Assembly (NCBI RefSeq): GCF_014205275.1
Contig: NZ_JACHND010000001.1
Coordinates: 7,812,001-7,876,000 of the forward strand
Direction: 5' to 3'
Length of the DNA: 64,000 nucleotides
DNA from: Sphaerisporangium siamense
GTDB lineage: Bacteria; Actinomycetota; Actinomycetes; Streptosporangiales; Streptosporangiaceae
Shown: positions 54,801-64,000 of the stretch, in pieces
Layout: every line of letters starts with the position of its first letter
How positions within the stretch are numbered: position 1 is the stretch's first letter
Notes under the pieces: model-generated
The model's input: only the letters and a program-made list of their open reading frames with translations
What the model was told of the DNA's origin: nothing
Database searches by the model: none
Made by a program: the position numbers and the translations under genes

Positions 54801-55490
54801 CTAGCGCAGCCCGTTGACCACGGCGTCGATTTCGGCGCGCCGTCGAGCGTCGTCCGGTTGCGCGAGGCCGACGACGACCACGCTCCTGCCGTCCTTGGTG
54901 AGAAGTGTCACCCGCAGGTACGACGGCCGGTTGACCACGTCGGTGTACGTCGCGCGGAGCGCGCGCGAATGCCCGGTGTACCCGCCGACGCTGAGCCAGC
55001 GGTCGTCGACGACCTCGACGGTGTCCCCGTGCAGCAGCAGCCGTCCGTACAGGTCGGCGAGGCCGATCGCGGCGGCCCTCGGGCCCAGGGCGGCCACCGC
55101 GTCGCTCGCGTTCCCGGGCCTGGTCATGACGAGCGCGCCGTCGTCCACGCCCGCCACGGAGGTGAAGCCGGTCACCGGGGGGACCACCCGCGGGGTCCAT
55201 CCGCCGGGCAGGGGGTAGCGCACGCCCGCGACGGCGTCGGCGACCGCGGGCGGCGTCTCGGGGGAGCCCAGGGCGGTCACGGCGACCGCGACGGCGCCCG
55301 CCACCAGCGCCGCGCCGAGCGCAACCGCCACGGCCAGCAGGGCCGTGCGACGGGCCCACGAGGGCATCGCGACCCGCGACGGAGGCGCGGGCCTGCCGTA
55401 CACGCGGGCCGAGGGCGGTAAGCCCTCCTCGTCCGGCGGGGGCCACACCGCATCGCCGTACGGCCGCCGTCCCGTGCGGTGTTCCTCCAC
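54801..55490 (-). CDS. Hypothetical single-pass membrane protein
   Basis: 229 residues from GTG 55490, with GGGAGGAGG seven bases upstream. A hydrophilic proline-rich head (about 1-45), one helix (TALLAVAVALGAALVAGAVAVAVTAL, about 48-73) and an extracytoplasmic domain of about 150 residues with GVRYPLPGGWTPR and SYLRVTLLTKDGRSVVVVGLAQ. No named family recognised. It may be a cell-envelope lipid- or protein-binding domain. Confidence 0.7.
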   Translation of the reverse strand: MEEHRTGRRPYGDAVWPPPDEEGLPPSARVYGRPAPPSRVAMPSWARRTALLAVAVALGAALVAGAVAVAVTALGSPETPPAVADAVAGVRYPLPGGWTPRVVPPVTGFTSVAGVDDGALVMTRPGNASDAVAALGPRAAAIGLADLYGRLLLHGDTVEVVDDRWLSVGGYTGHSRALRATYTDVVNRPSYLRVTLLTKDGRSVVVVGLAQPDDARRRAEIDAVVNGLR

Positions 55491-55581
55491 GCCGCCTCCT
55501 CCCGGTGCACTGAGTATCGCCACCGGAGGCGCCCATCCGTCAACGAGCGCGGGCATTCTGACGTGAACCCGCGCGGCCGGG

Positions 55582-56496
55582 TCAGGCGGCGGAGGCGCGG
55601 TAGGCGGCCCACATCTCGCGCATGCGGACGGCCTGGCCCGCGGTGAACCGCGACATGCAGCGGTCGTGGGAGTAGTCCATGAAGTTGTGGAACGGGTCCT
55701 CACCGCCGCCGGGGCAGGTGTCCTTCTGGGCGGGGCAGCCCTGCGTGGGCATGGCTTCGGGCGGGGTGTCCTCGATGGAGTCCCCGGGCGGGGCGCAGCC
55801 GTTCTCGAAGGTGTGCAGCAGGCCGAACCAGTGGCCGATCTCGTGCACGGCGGTGTACCCCTGGGAGAAGTCGCGCAGGGAGCCTCCGGGCAGGCTGCGC
55901 CAGTCGATGACCACGCCGTCGTTGGCGGGCCTGTCGCCGTACCAGTGCGGGTAGGTCGCGTAGCCGAGCACCAGCTCGCCGAGCTGGGCGACGTACAGGT
56001 TGAGCGTCTCGGGGCCGCCCTTGCGCAGGTGCTGCTTCATGGCGGCCTCACTGACCAGGGGACGGCGGAACCACAAGGGGTTGGCGGTGTGCGTCACGCC
56101 GCGCAGGTCGAACCTGATGCCGGTGTCCACGCCGCCGAGCCGCCCGCCGTAGGCGGCGTTGAGCGTCTCGACCTGCGCCGTGATCGCGGCGGCGGGGACG
56201 ACCTGCCGTCCGTCGGTGACGACGTGGACCCACAGGGGCACGGAGGTGGGGGTGGGCTCGCGCCGGATCCCGGGCGGTGCCGCGAGCCTGCGGCGCATGC
56301 CGTCGAGCATGCGGGCGGCGTCGGCCTGGTCCAGGGGGTGCGGCTCGGCGCGGCGCGGTCCGGCAACGGCGGCGCGGGAGCGTTCGCAGGAGCGGCCCGT
56401 GTCCGCGCGCGCGGCGCCGGACAGGCCGCCCCGCGGAGCCGGGCCCGCGAAGGAAACCACGCACGCCAAAGCAACGGCCACCGCCCGCCGCACCAT
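55582..56496 (-). CDS. Secreted zinc metalloprotease, M43 (pappalysin-like)
   Basis: 304 residues with a signal peptide (RRAVAVALACVVSFAGPAP). The zinc site is TAVHEIGHWFGLLHTF (HExxHxxGxxH, about 213-223) and the Met-turn is NFMDYSHDRCMS. Six to seven Cys in the mature part suggest disulfides. M43 enzymes (cytophagalysin, ulilysin, pappalysin) cleave extracellular proteins. Intact catalytic motif. Confidence 0.92.
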   Translation of the reverse strand: MVRRAVAVALACVVSFAGPAPRGGLSGAARADTGRSCERSRAAVAGPRRAEPHPLDQADAARMLDGMRRRLAAPPGIRREPTPTSVPLWVHVVTDGRQVVPAAAITAQVETLNAAYGGRLGGVDTGIRFDLRGVTHTANPLWFRRPLVSEAAMKQHLRKGGPETLNLYVAQLGELVLGYATYPHWYGDRPANDGVVIDWRSLPGGSLRDFSQGYTAVHEIGHWFGLLHTFENGCAPPGDSIEDTPPEAMPTQGCPAQKDTCPGGGEDPFHNFMDYSHDRCMSRFTAGQAVRMREMWAAYRASAA

Positions 56497-56607
56497 GCAC
56501 TCCCCCGTCGTCGCAGGTCAGAGTGACGACGCTAGTCGCAGTGCGCGTGATCGCCGGGGAACAACACACCCCTGCCGGCGGCGCGGCGCGCGGGCCGCGC
56601 GCCCGGC

Positions 56608-56859
56608 TCAGGCGTCGGGCTGCCCGCCCTTGGGGAGCCCCTCGTAGATCTCTTTGCACTCGGGGCACACCGGGTACTTCTTCGGGTCGCGGCTCGGCAC
56701 CCAGATTTTGCCGCAGAGCGCCCGGATCGGCACGCCGGTCACCATGCTCTCGGTGATCTTGTTCTTGTCGGCGTAGTGGGAGAACCGCTCGTGGTCTCCT
56801 TCGTCACCATGCGAGAGGTTCGGCCGTACTTCGCTCTCTGGCAGGATCTTCGTGCTCAC
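56608..56859 (-). CDS. DUF3039 domain-containing protein
   Basis: 83 residues. Contains HERFSHYADKNKITESMVTG, ALCGKIWVPSRDPKKYP and CPECKEIYEGL; the three Cys form a likely zinc-ribbon half. DUF3039 is conserved in actinobacteria and uncharacterised. Upstream of its GTG, TAGACT ends 8 bases before the start codon and no ribosome site is present, so the transcript is probably leaderless. Confidence 0.88.
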   Translation of the reverse strand: MSTKILPESEVRPNLSHGDEGDHERFSHYADKNKITESMVTGVPIRALCGKIWVPSRDPKKYPVCPECKEIYEGLPKGGQPDA

Positions 56860-56928
56860 GGGACAAGAGTCTACGGGCGTGCCGGTACGGCCCGCGAAGC
56901 AGCGAGCCGTACCGGGGGGCGCGGGCGG

Positions 56929-58500
56929 TCAGCCGACGTGGACCGGAGCGCCCTCGGTCTTGCGGCCGGCCCTGACGAACAGGGCGAGCACGGCGGCCAG
57001 CACGGCGACCGCGACGCTGACGCCGAAGCCGAAGTGCATGCCGTCGAGGAAGGACAGATGGGCGGCCTGGGTCAGCGCGTCCGCGACCGGCTCGGGGGTG
57101 CCGGGGGGAACGGGCGCGACGCCGAGGGCGACCACGCTGCTCATCGCGTCCACCTGGCCGGGCTGGACGGGGATCTTGACGGCGGCGAGGTGGCCGGGCA
57201 GGACGTCCGCCACCTTGCCGGTGATGAGCGCGCCGAGCACGGCGGTGCCGAGCGAGCCGCCGACCTGCATGGCCGACTGCTGCATGCCCCCGGCGACGCC
57301 GCTGAGCCGCTCGGGCGCGTTGCCGACGATGACCTCGGTGGCGCCGACCATGACCGGCGACAGGCCGAAGGCGAGCAGCGCGAAGGGGATCGCGGTGTCG
57401 ACGTAGCCGGCGTCGATGCCGAGGCGGGAGAGCAGGAACATCGAGACGGCGGTGATCATCATGCCGGCCGCGATCGGGATCTTCGGCCCGAACCTGGTCA
57501 GCAGGGCGCCGGCGAGCGGTGAGGCGACGATCATTCCCGCGCTCATGGGCAGCATGCGCATGCCCGACTCCAGCGGGGACAGGCCGTGCACGCCCTGGAA
57601 GAAGAACGTGAGGAAGAACATCGCGCCGAACATCGAGAACGCCATGAGGACCATCAGGGCCGTGCCGATGGAGACCGACGCGCTGCTGAACAGGCTCAGC
57701 GGCAGCAGCGGCTCGGAGGCGCGGGTCTGCCAGAAGAGGAACACCGCTCCGAGGACGACCGCCCCCGCGAGGAAGCCGAGGGTCTTGGCGTCGGACCACC
57801 CGTACTCCGGCGCCTTGATGATCGCCCAGACCAGGCAGAACATGGCGCCGGACAGCAGCACCACCCCCGGAAGATCGATCTTGGAGAGCGACTCGGCCCG
57901 GCTTTCCTTGATCACCCAGATGCCCACGATCAGCGCCACGACGCCGACGGGCACGTTGATGAAGAAGACCGACTGCCAGCTCACGTTCTCGACCAGCAGG
58001 CCGCCGACGATCGGGCCCGCCGCGCTCGACACGCCGATCGCGGCTCCCCAGATGCCGATCGCCATGTTGAGCCTCTCCGCCGGGAACGCCGCGCGCAGCA
58101 GCGCGAGGGCGGCCGGCTGGAGCAGCGCGCCGAAGAGGCCCTGCAGAACCCGGAAGGTGATCAGCATGCCGACCGAGGAGCTGAGGCCGATCGCGAGCGA
58201 GGTCAGGGCGAACCCGGCGATGCCCACCAGGAACACCGACTTGTGCCCGAACAGGTCGCCGAGCTTGCCCGCGGTGATGAGAAAGACCGCCAGAGCGAGC
58301 AGGTAGCCGCTGGTGACCCATTGCAGGTCGGAGAGCGACGCCCCCAGATCCTTGCCGATCACCGGGTTGGCGATGGCGACGACCGTGCCGTCGAGCATCA
58401 CCATGATCACGCCGAGTGCGACTGCCAGCAAGGTCAGCCACGGATGGCCGTGGCCGCGGCGGGCGGGCGCGTCGCTGGGCGCCGCCAGCGCATGAGCCAT
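56929..58500 (-). CDS. MFS drug transporter, DHA2/EmrB-QacA type
   Basis: 523 residues from ATG 58500 (AGGGGGA upstream). About 14 helices; helix 1 has MLDGTVVAIANPVIGKD, and the loop 2-3 has GDLFGHKSVFLVG; motif C-like SSAAGPIVGGLLVE is in helix 5. Efflux of toxic compounds is the expected role. Divergent from a TetR gene with 137 bp between starts and repeated motifs in the gap. Confidence 0.88.
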   Translation of the reverse strand: MAHALAAPSDAPARRGHGHPWLTLLAVALGVIMVMLDGTVVAIANPVIGKDLGASLSDLQWVTSGYLLALAVFLITAGKLGDLFGHKSVFLVGIAGFALTSLAIGLSSSVGMLITFRVLQGLFGALLQPAALALLRAAFPAERLNMAIGIWGAAIGVSSAAGPIVGGLLVENVSWQSVFFINVPVGVVALIVGIWVIKESRAESLSKIDLPGVVLLSGAMFCLVWAIIKAPEYGWSDAKTLGFLAGAVVLGAVFLFWQTRASEPLLPLSLFSSASVSIGTALMVLMAFSMFGAMFFLTFFFQGVHGLSPLESGMRMLPMSAGMIVASPLAGALLTRFGPKIPIAAGMMITAVSMFLLSRLGIDAGYVDTAIPFALLAFGLSPVMVGATEVIVGNAPERLSGVAGGMQQSAMQVGGSLGTAVLGALITGKVADVLPGHLAAVKIPVQPGQVDAMSSVVALGVAPVPPGTPEPVADALTQAAHLSFLDGMHFGFGVSVAVAVLAAVLALFVRAGRKTEGAPVHVG

Positions 58501-58546
58501 GGAAGGGTCCCCCTGATTCGTCCAGTGGTCAACGAGCCGTAATTTA

Positions 58547-58610
58547 TGGCAGTCAATGACAGATGACAAACGCTTTTATACGACACATCATGACTTGTGG
58601 CAGTATATGA
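58547..58610. promoter_or_regulatory. Candidate TetR binding sites in the MFS/TetR intergenic gap
   Basis: TGGCAGTCAATGA at 58547-58559 and TGGCAGTATATGA at 58598-58610 match at 11 of 13 positions and start 51 bp apart, close to five helical turns. They flank an A/T-rich core that could hold both promoters. Confidence 0.45.
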
Positions 58611-58637
58611 AGTGAACGTCTCGGAGGAGGAGTAGGG

Positions 58638-59300
58638 GTGGGTCTAAGGGAGCGGAAGAAGCATCAGACCCGGCGGGCGCTGCTCGACGTCGCCTTCGAA
58701 CTGTTCGCCGCCCAAGGCTACGAGGCGACCACGATCGACCAGATAGCGGCCGCGGTCGACGTCTCGCCGCGCACCTTCTTCCGCTACTTCGGCGGCAAGG
58801 AGGACCTGGCCCTCGACTACACCGCCGAGTACGAGGCCCTGGTCACCTCGGCGCTCGCGGCGCGCCCGGAGGACGAGCCGCCGTTCCGGGCGCTGGTCAA
58901 CGCCTACCGCTCGTTCATCCACGAGATGCGCCGCACCGCGGGCGAGGAGGCCGAGCGCTTCGTCCTCCAGCGGCAGGTCATCGAGCGCAACCCGCACCTG
59001 TTCACGGCCGGCCTCGCCCGCATGACCGCCGTCGAGGCCAAGCTGACCGCGGAGATCGCGCGGCGCCAGGGCACCGACCCCGCCACCGATCCGCGCCCGC
59101 GGCTGCTGGTGGCCTTCGTCACGGCGGCGATCCGCGTGGGGTTCGAGTGCGACACCGCCGCACCCCCCACGCCGCCGGAGCTCTTCGGCAACCTCGAACG
59201 CGCGCTGTCGCTCACCGAGGAGGCGCTGGACCCCTCCTGGTGTCAGTTCAGCTTGGGATCGTCCGGGCAGGTCGCCACGAAGGCCAGTTCCCCCGGCTGA
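58638..59300 (+). CDS. TetR-family transcriptional regulator
   Basis: 220 residues from GTG 58638 (GGAGGAGGAGT upstream). HTH: GYEATTIDQIAAAVDVSPRTFFRYFGGKEDL (about 27-57), the MftR/AcrR-like subtype. The C-terminal domain has ALVNAYRSFIHEMRR and LLVAFVTAAIRVGFE. Its last 58 bases overlap the convergent yqgE gene, so the last 18 codons may be a recent extension. Likely represses the divergent exporter. Confidence 0.88.
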   Translation: MGLRERKKHQTRRALLDVAFELFAAQGYEATTIDQIAAAVDVSPRTFFRYFGGKEDLALDYTAEYEALVTSALAARPEDEPPFRALVNAYRSFIHEMRRTAGEEAERFVLQRQVIERNPHLFTAGLARMTAVEAKLTAEIARRQGTDPATDPRPRLLVAFVTAAIRVGFECDTAAPPTPPELFGNLERALSLTEEALDPSWCQFSLGSSGQVATKASSPG

Positions 59301-59821
59301 CGCCGCAGCACCGACCGCCACAGGTTCGCCGGGCGGGAGTCGAAGGTGTCGCCGGGCTCGGCCTCCACGACGTACCACGAACCCTCGCGGATCTCGGCCT
59401 CCAGCTGGCCGGCGGTCCACCCGGCGTACCCGGCGAAGATCCGCATCTGGGTGATCTCGCCCGCGAGGATCTCCGGAGGCGCGTCCAGGTCCACGGTGCC
59501 GAGCTTGGAGACCGCCGAGCCGTCGGCGTGCAGCCTGCGCCACCCGAGGGGCTCCTGCCCGCTCGGCACCGAGGCCAGCGCCAGCGCGCTGTCGGTCTGC
59601 ACCGGGCCGCCCTCGAACAGCACCGGGGGGCCGCTGACCAGAGGGTCCCACGAAGGGAGCACCTGGTTGACCGTGACCTCGCTCGGCCGGTTGAGCATCA
59701 CGCCGAGGGTCCCCCCGTCCTCGTCGTGTTCGAGGATCAGAACGACGCCGCGCCGGAAGTTCGGATCGTCCAGCAGTGGCGTCGCCACCAGCAGCCCGCC
59801 GACGTAGATCGCCTCCGCCAT
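59243..59821 (-). CDS. YqgE/AlgH family protein (UPF0301)
   Basis: 192 residues. VGGLLVATPLLDDPNFRRGVVLILEHDEDG then GVMLNRPSEVTVN, VLFEGGPVQTDSALAL and RIFAGYAGWTAGQLEAEI are the family blocks. AlgH/YqgE proteins are conserved, cytoplasmic and of unknown biochemical role. The gene converges on the TetR gene with a 58-bp antisense overlap of the coding 3' ends. Confidence 0.93.
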   Translation of the reverse strand: MAEAIYVGGLLVATPLLDDPNFRRGVVLILEHDEDGGTLGVMLNRPSEVTVNQVLPSWDPLVSGPPVLFEGGPVQTDSALALASVPSGQEPLGWRRLHADGSAVSKLGTVDLDAPPEILAGEITQMRIFAGYAGWTAGQLEAEIREGSWYVVEAEPGDTFDSRPANLWRSVLRRQPGELAFVATCPDDPKLN

Positions 59822-60005
59822 GCATCCATCATGACGCGTGATGCCCCGAATGCGCGCCCACCCCCCGCCACTCCGCGCGCACTCGGCCTGCTCGGCCCCG
59901 GCATGTTACTTTAGGTAGGCGTACAGGCACTCTCCGTGTCAGATTCCCGGCATGGCGGGCCGTGCGCGCCCAGCACACGGCAGTGAGCAAAGGGAGAGAG
60001 CCCAC

Positions 60006-60695
60006 ATGAACCGCCTCATCCTCGTGGCGCTCATGGCGGTGGGCGTGGCCGTGGGGGTCCCCGCCACGCGCACCTCCCACGCCGCCGGCATCGGCGACGA
60101 CGACCGCGACCGCGGCGCCCGCGTCGACGTCCGCGTCTCGCGGGTGCAGTGTCCCTCCAGCAAGGCCGAGGTCGTCATGACCGCCCCCCGCGACCACGGC
60201 ACCGCCGAATACTCCGTGTACCGCGGCGACACGCTGGTGCGCAACGGCCTGCTCTGGCCGGGCGTCCAGCGCACGATCTCGGTGTACGTCGAGCCGCGCT
60301 CCACCGAGCGCATCGGCGTCACCGTCGCCGGCGAGGGCACCCGGCGCTACCAGGTCTGGTCGCGGTGCGACCTGCAGGAGCAGTCCTACGCCGAGTACCG
60401 CGAGTCCACCTACAGCGAGAGCTCCGAGGACGAGGAGCGCGGCGCCGGCGGGCACCGCGCCGAGAGCAGGCGGCCCTACCACTACAACCCGCTGATCCGC
60501 CCGTCCTACCGCGACCGCCTGCCGTACACCGGGCCGCCCGCCGACCTGTGGGGCAAGGTGGCCACGGCGGGAGGTCTGGTGATCTTCGGCGTGATGCTCT
60601 GGTACGTGGGCCTGGTCTGGCCGCGGCGCGCGCCCGCCGAGCCGCTCCTGCGCCCGCGCCCGCCGCAGGCCCCGCGCCGCCGCCCGGGCCCGTGA
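60006..60695 (+). CDS. Surface protein with LPYTG sortase signal
   Basis: 229 residues from ATG 60006 (GGGAGAG upstream). A signal peptide (LILVALMAVGVAVGVPATRTSHA) is followed by a mature beta-like domain with two Cys (RVQCPSSKA, WSRCDLQEQ), then an acidic linker, and LPYTG near 180, a hydrophobic helix (AGGLVIFGVMLWYVGLVW) and an Arg-rich tail. That order is a sortase cell-wall anchor. The domain family is not recognised. Confidence 0.75.
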   Translation: MNRLILVALMAVGVAVGVPATRTSHAAGIGDDDRDRGARVDVRVSRVQCPSSKAEVVMTAPRDHGTAEYSVYRGDTLVRNGLLWPGVQRTISVYVEPRSTERIGVTVAGEGTRRYQVWSRCDLQEQSYAEYRESTYSESSEDEERGAGGHRAESRRPYHYNPLIRPSYRDRLPYTGPPADLWGKVATAGGLVIFGVMLWYVGLVWPRRAPAEPLLRPRPPQAPRRRPGP

Positions 60696-60719
60696 CCCGG
60701 CGGCGGCCCGCGCTCCCGC

Positions 60720-62129
<1,410 letters not shown>

Positions 62130-62310
62130 GGGAATCCGCTCCTTTGCGGTACTTCAGATCCGCGCGCTCGGGTGTCCGGGGACGTGCATCCGGCTCGCCT
62201 GTCCCTCTGAAGGGCGCGGGGGCTTCCATCGTGCCAGACGCGGCCGGGCGGTTCCGCCACGCCCGGCACGCCGCCCGAGCCGTAGGGGTGACGGCTCGGG
62301 TGGCGAAGGC

Positions 62311-63261
62311 TCAGAACAGGGCGCTCGCGAGGGCCCTGCGCGCCTTGGCAACCGAGGGGTCGTCCGGGGGCAGGGCGTCGAAGAGGCCGAGCAGGTGGCG
62401 GCGGGCACGGTCGCGGTCGTCGCCGAAGGTGCGGCGGACGAGCGCGACGAGCCGGTCGAACGCCTCGTCCACCTTGCCGCCGAGCACCTCGATGTCGGCC
62501 GCCTCCGTCTGGGCCTCCACGTCGGCGGGCTCCTCGGACGCCCGGCGCAGGACGGCCGAGGGGTCCAGGCCCTGGGTGCGACGGACCAGGCCGACGCCGG
62601 CGAGGCCGATCTTGGCGTCCAGGTCGGCCGGGGAGCGGGCGAGCAGCCGCTCGTAGGCCGCGGCGGCGGCGTCGAGGTCGCCGTCCTCGACGGCCTTCTC
62701 GGCGGCGAGCAGGTCGGGGTCGACGGCGGGGGCCTGCGGCTCCTCGCCCCCTTCCTCGCCGGGCGGGGGGAGGTACTGGGCGAGGGCCGCCATGAGCTGG
62801 TCGAGCCACTGCCGCACCTGGGCCTCGGGCAGCGCGCCCTGGAACCCGGTGACGGCCTGGCCCTGGAAGACCGCGAGGACGGTGGGGATGCTCTGCACCT
62901 GCAGGGCGCCGGCGATCTGGGGGTTCTTGTCGACGTCGACCTTGGCGAGCACCCAACGGCCCGCGGCCTCCGCGGCGAGCTTTTCGAGGATCGGGCTGAG
63001 CTGCTTGCACGGCTGGCACCAGGTCGCCCACAGGTCGAGGACGACCGGGGTGCGCATGGAGCGCTCGATGACCTCGGTCGGGAAGGTGTCGTCGGTGACG
63101 TCGATCACCGCCGGGCCCGCCGGGGCGGCGGGGCCGCCTCCGGCCGCCGCCTGCGCCGCGGCCGCCTCACGGCGGGCCTGGGCTTCCAGTGCCTGCTTGC
63201 GGGCGCCGAGGTCCACGGCCCCCTGCAACGATGCCGGTCGAGTGAAGTCCGCTGGGCTCAT
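62311..63261 (-). CDS. Thioredoxin-like co-chaperone (YbbN/CnoX type) with TPR
   Basis: 316 residues from ATG 63261; upstream frame to 63453 is not coding. A thioredoxin fold (about 60-160) has WATWCQPCKQLSP, a CxxC like authentic thioredoxins (E. coli YbbN has SxxC), followed by a tetratricopeptide region (about 190-315) typical of YbbN/CnoX. It may both protect clients from over-oxidation and hand them to chaperones. The intact CxxC suggests redox activity. Confidence 0.88.
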   Translation of the reverse strand: MSPADFTRPASLQGAVDLGARKQALEAQARREAAAAQAAAGGGPAAPAGPAVIDVTDDTFPTEVIERSMRTPVVLDLWATWCQPCKQLSPILEKLAAEAAGRWVLAKVDVDKNPQIAGALQVQSIPTVLAVFQGQAVTGFQGALPEAQVRQWLDQLMAALAQYLPPPGEEGGEEPQAPAVDPDLLAAEKAVEDGDLDAAAAAYERLLARSPADLDAKIGLAGVGLVRRTQGLDPSAVLRRASEEPADVEAQTEAADIEVLGGKVDEAFDRLVALVRRTFGDDRDRARRHLLGLFDALPPDDPSVAKARRALASALF

Positions 63262-63439
63262 AGTCCAATCCTGCCGCATCCCGCGTGTGCTCAGGGTCGC
63301 GGACCACCAGGTGCCGGACGCGTTCGCCGCGCGCCACCGAATGTCACGCCTTCGTCGCGGAAATCTCTCGGAACTGTCGTGGCGCGCGGTTATCGCCAAC
63401 GATGGGCTCGGCATGACTTCAGCTCGCGTGGAGGTGGGT

Positions 63440-64000
63440 GTGAAACGCGTCATCGTGGTCTCCGCCGCTGCCGCCGTGTTCGCCGCGACCGTGGCGTTCC
63501 CGGCCCAGGCCGTTCCTACGACGGCCGAACCGGCGGCGACGACCCAGTACGTCGTCCTCTACAAGGACGGCGCCCCGGCGGCCGACGCCCAGAAGGCGAT
63601 ACAGGCCGCGGGCGGCACGATCGTCAAGGTGAACGCGGCCGTGGGCCTGGCCACCGTGACCACCGCGAACCCCGGCTTCGCCGCGGCGGTGACCGGGAGC
63701 GCGGCCATCGACGGCGTCGCCCACGACCGTCCCATCGGCAGCGTCCCCAAGGCGGCCAGGACGTCGCAGGCGGTCCAGCGGGCCGTCCAGTCCAAGGCGG
63801 TCGAGAAGGCGGGCCGGGGTGAGGGCGGTCCGCTCAGGCACGGCCGGTCGGTGAAGGCCGAGCCGCTGTCGGACCTGCAGTGGGACCTGCGGCAGATCCA
63901 CGCCGACGAGGCGCACAAGTACGAACAGGGCGACCGCGGCGTCCTGGTCGGCGTCGCCGACACCGGGATCGACGGCTCGCACCCGGACATCGCGCCCAAC
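63440..64000 (+). CDS. Secreted subtilisin-like serine protease (partial)
   Basis: The first 187 codons of a longer gene cut by the window end. GTG 63440 has GGAGG five bases upstream. A signal peptide (RVIVVSAAAAVFAATVAFPAQA) is followed by an inhibitor-I9 propeptide (TQYVVLYKDGAPAADAQKAI) and the start of the S8 catalytic domain, VLVGVADTGIDGSHPDI, with the catalytic Asp. The His and Ser lie beyond the window. A secreted, self-processing protease. Confidence 0.9.
   Translation, partial: MKRVIVVSAAAAVFAATVAFPAQAVPTTAEPAATTQYVVLYKDGAPAADAQKAIQAAGGTIVKVNAAVGLATVTTANPGFAAAVTGSAAIDGVAHDRPIGSVPKAARTSQAVQRAVQSKAVEKAGRGEGGPLRHGRSVKAEPLSDLQWDLRQIHADEAHKYEQGDRGVLVGVADTGIDGSHPDIAPN

Overview
This is a 64 kb chromosomal window from a high-GC actinomycete. 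The evidence is the strong G/C bias at third codon positions, the many GTG starts, and actinobacterial signature genes: an HTH(DUF5753)/DUF397 pair, the Mec-CysO-CysM cysteine system, DUF2017-ClpS, DUF3039, DUF3618 and DUF3352. A filamentous genus in or near the Streptosporangiales/Thermomonosporaceae is my guess from gene content and was not tested. No rRNA, CRISPR array, phage or biosynthetic megasynthase is visible. There is one tRNA-like gene.

Layout. 0-4.8 kb: a DUF4331 / membrane-anchored TPR / NicO nickel-cobalt transporter cassette behind a palindromic leader. 4.8-7.3 kb: hydrolase, CsbD-like protein, membrane protein and a FadR-type GntR regulator. 7.4-11.6 kb: divergent operon of a GlnA-like gamma-glutamyl ligase, aldehyde dehydrogenase, SDR and gamma-glutamyl hydrolase. 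11.6-14.9 kb: glycine riboswitch, gcvT, gcvH and sdaA. The parts fit one route: an amino alcohol such as ethanolamine is glutamylated, oxidised twice and hydrolysed to glycine, which is cleaved or turned to serine and pyruvate. 14.9-17.5 kb: MFS exporter and a LysR regulator with an internally repeated sensor domain. 17.5-20.5 kb: less G/C-rich accessory patch with HTH/DUF397, an orphan membrane protein, a Tn3-family transposase remnant and a gene fragment. 20.4-24.6 kb: exporter, FAD monooxygenase and TetR with two palindromic operators.

24.6-31.5 kb: membrane protein, GT-C-like glycosyltransferase, PLP enzyme, FMN monooxygenase preceded by a deleted peptide-permease gene, DUF3618, peroxiredoxin, and a class I tRNA with anticodon UAG. 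31.8-37.2 kb: two-component system plus MacB/FtsX-type ABC transporter. 37.2-39.4 kb: probable polymorphic toxin (papain-like deamidase fold) with a 20-copy hexapeptide stalk and a candidate immunity gene. 39.7-41.7 kb: membrane molybdopterin oxidoreductase. 41.8-44.9 kb: murI-MBL-rph-rdgB. 45-47.9 kb: thioesterase and DUF3352 protein. 48-52.8 kb: clpS-DUF2017-mec-cysO-cysM diverging from pncB-pncA. 52.8-64 kb: helicase, M43 protease, DUF3039, MFS/TetR pair, YqgE, a sortase-type surface protein, malic enzyme, YbbN-like thioredoxin and the start of a secreted subtilase.

A recurring feature is in-frame tandem DNA repeats inside coding genes, with periods of 12, 18, 24, 27, 54 and 63 bp.
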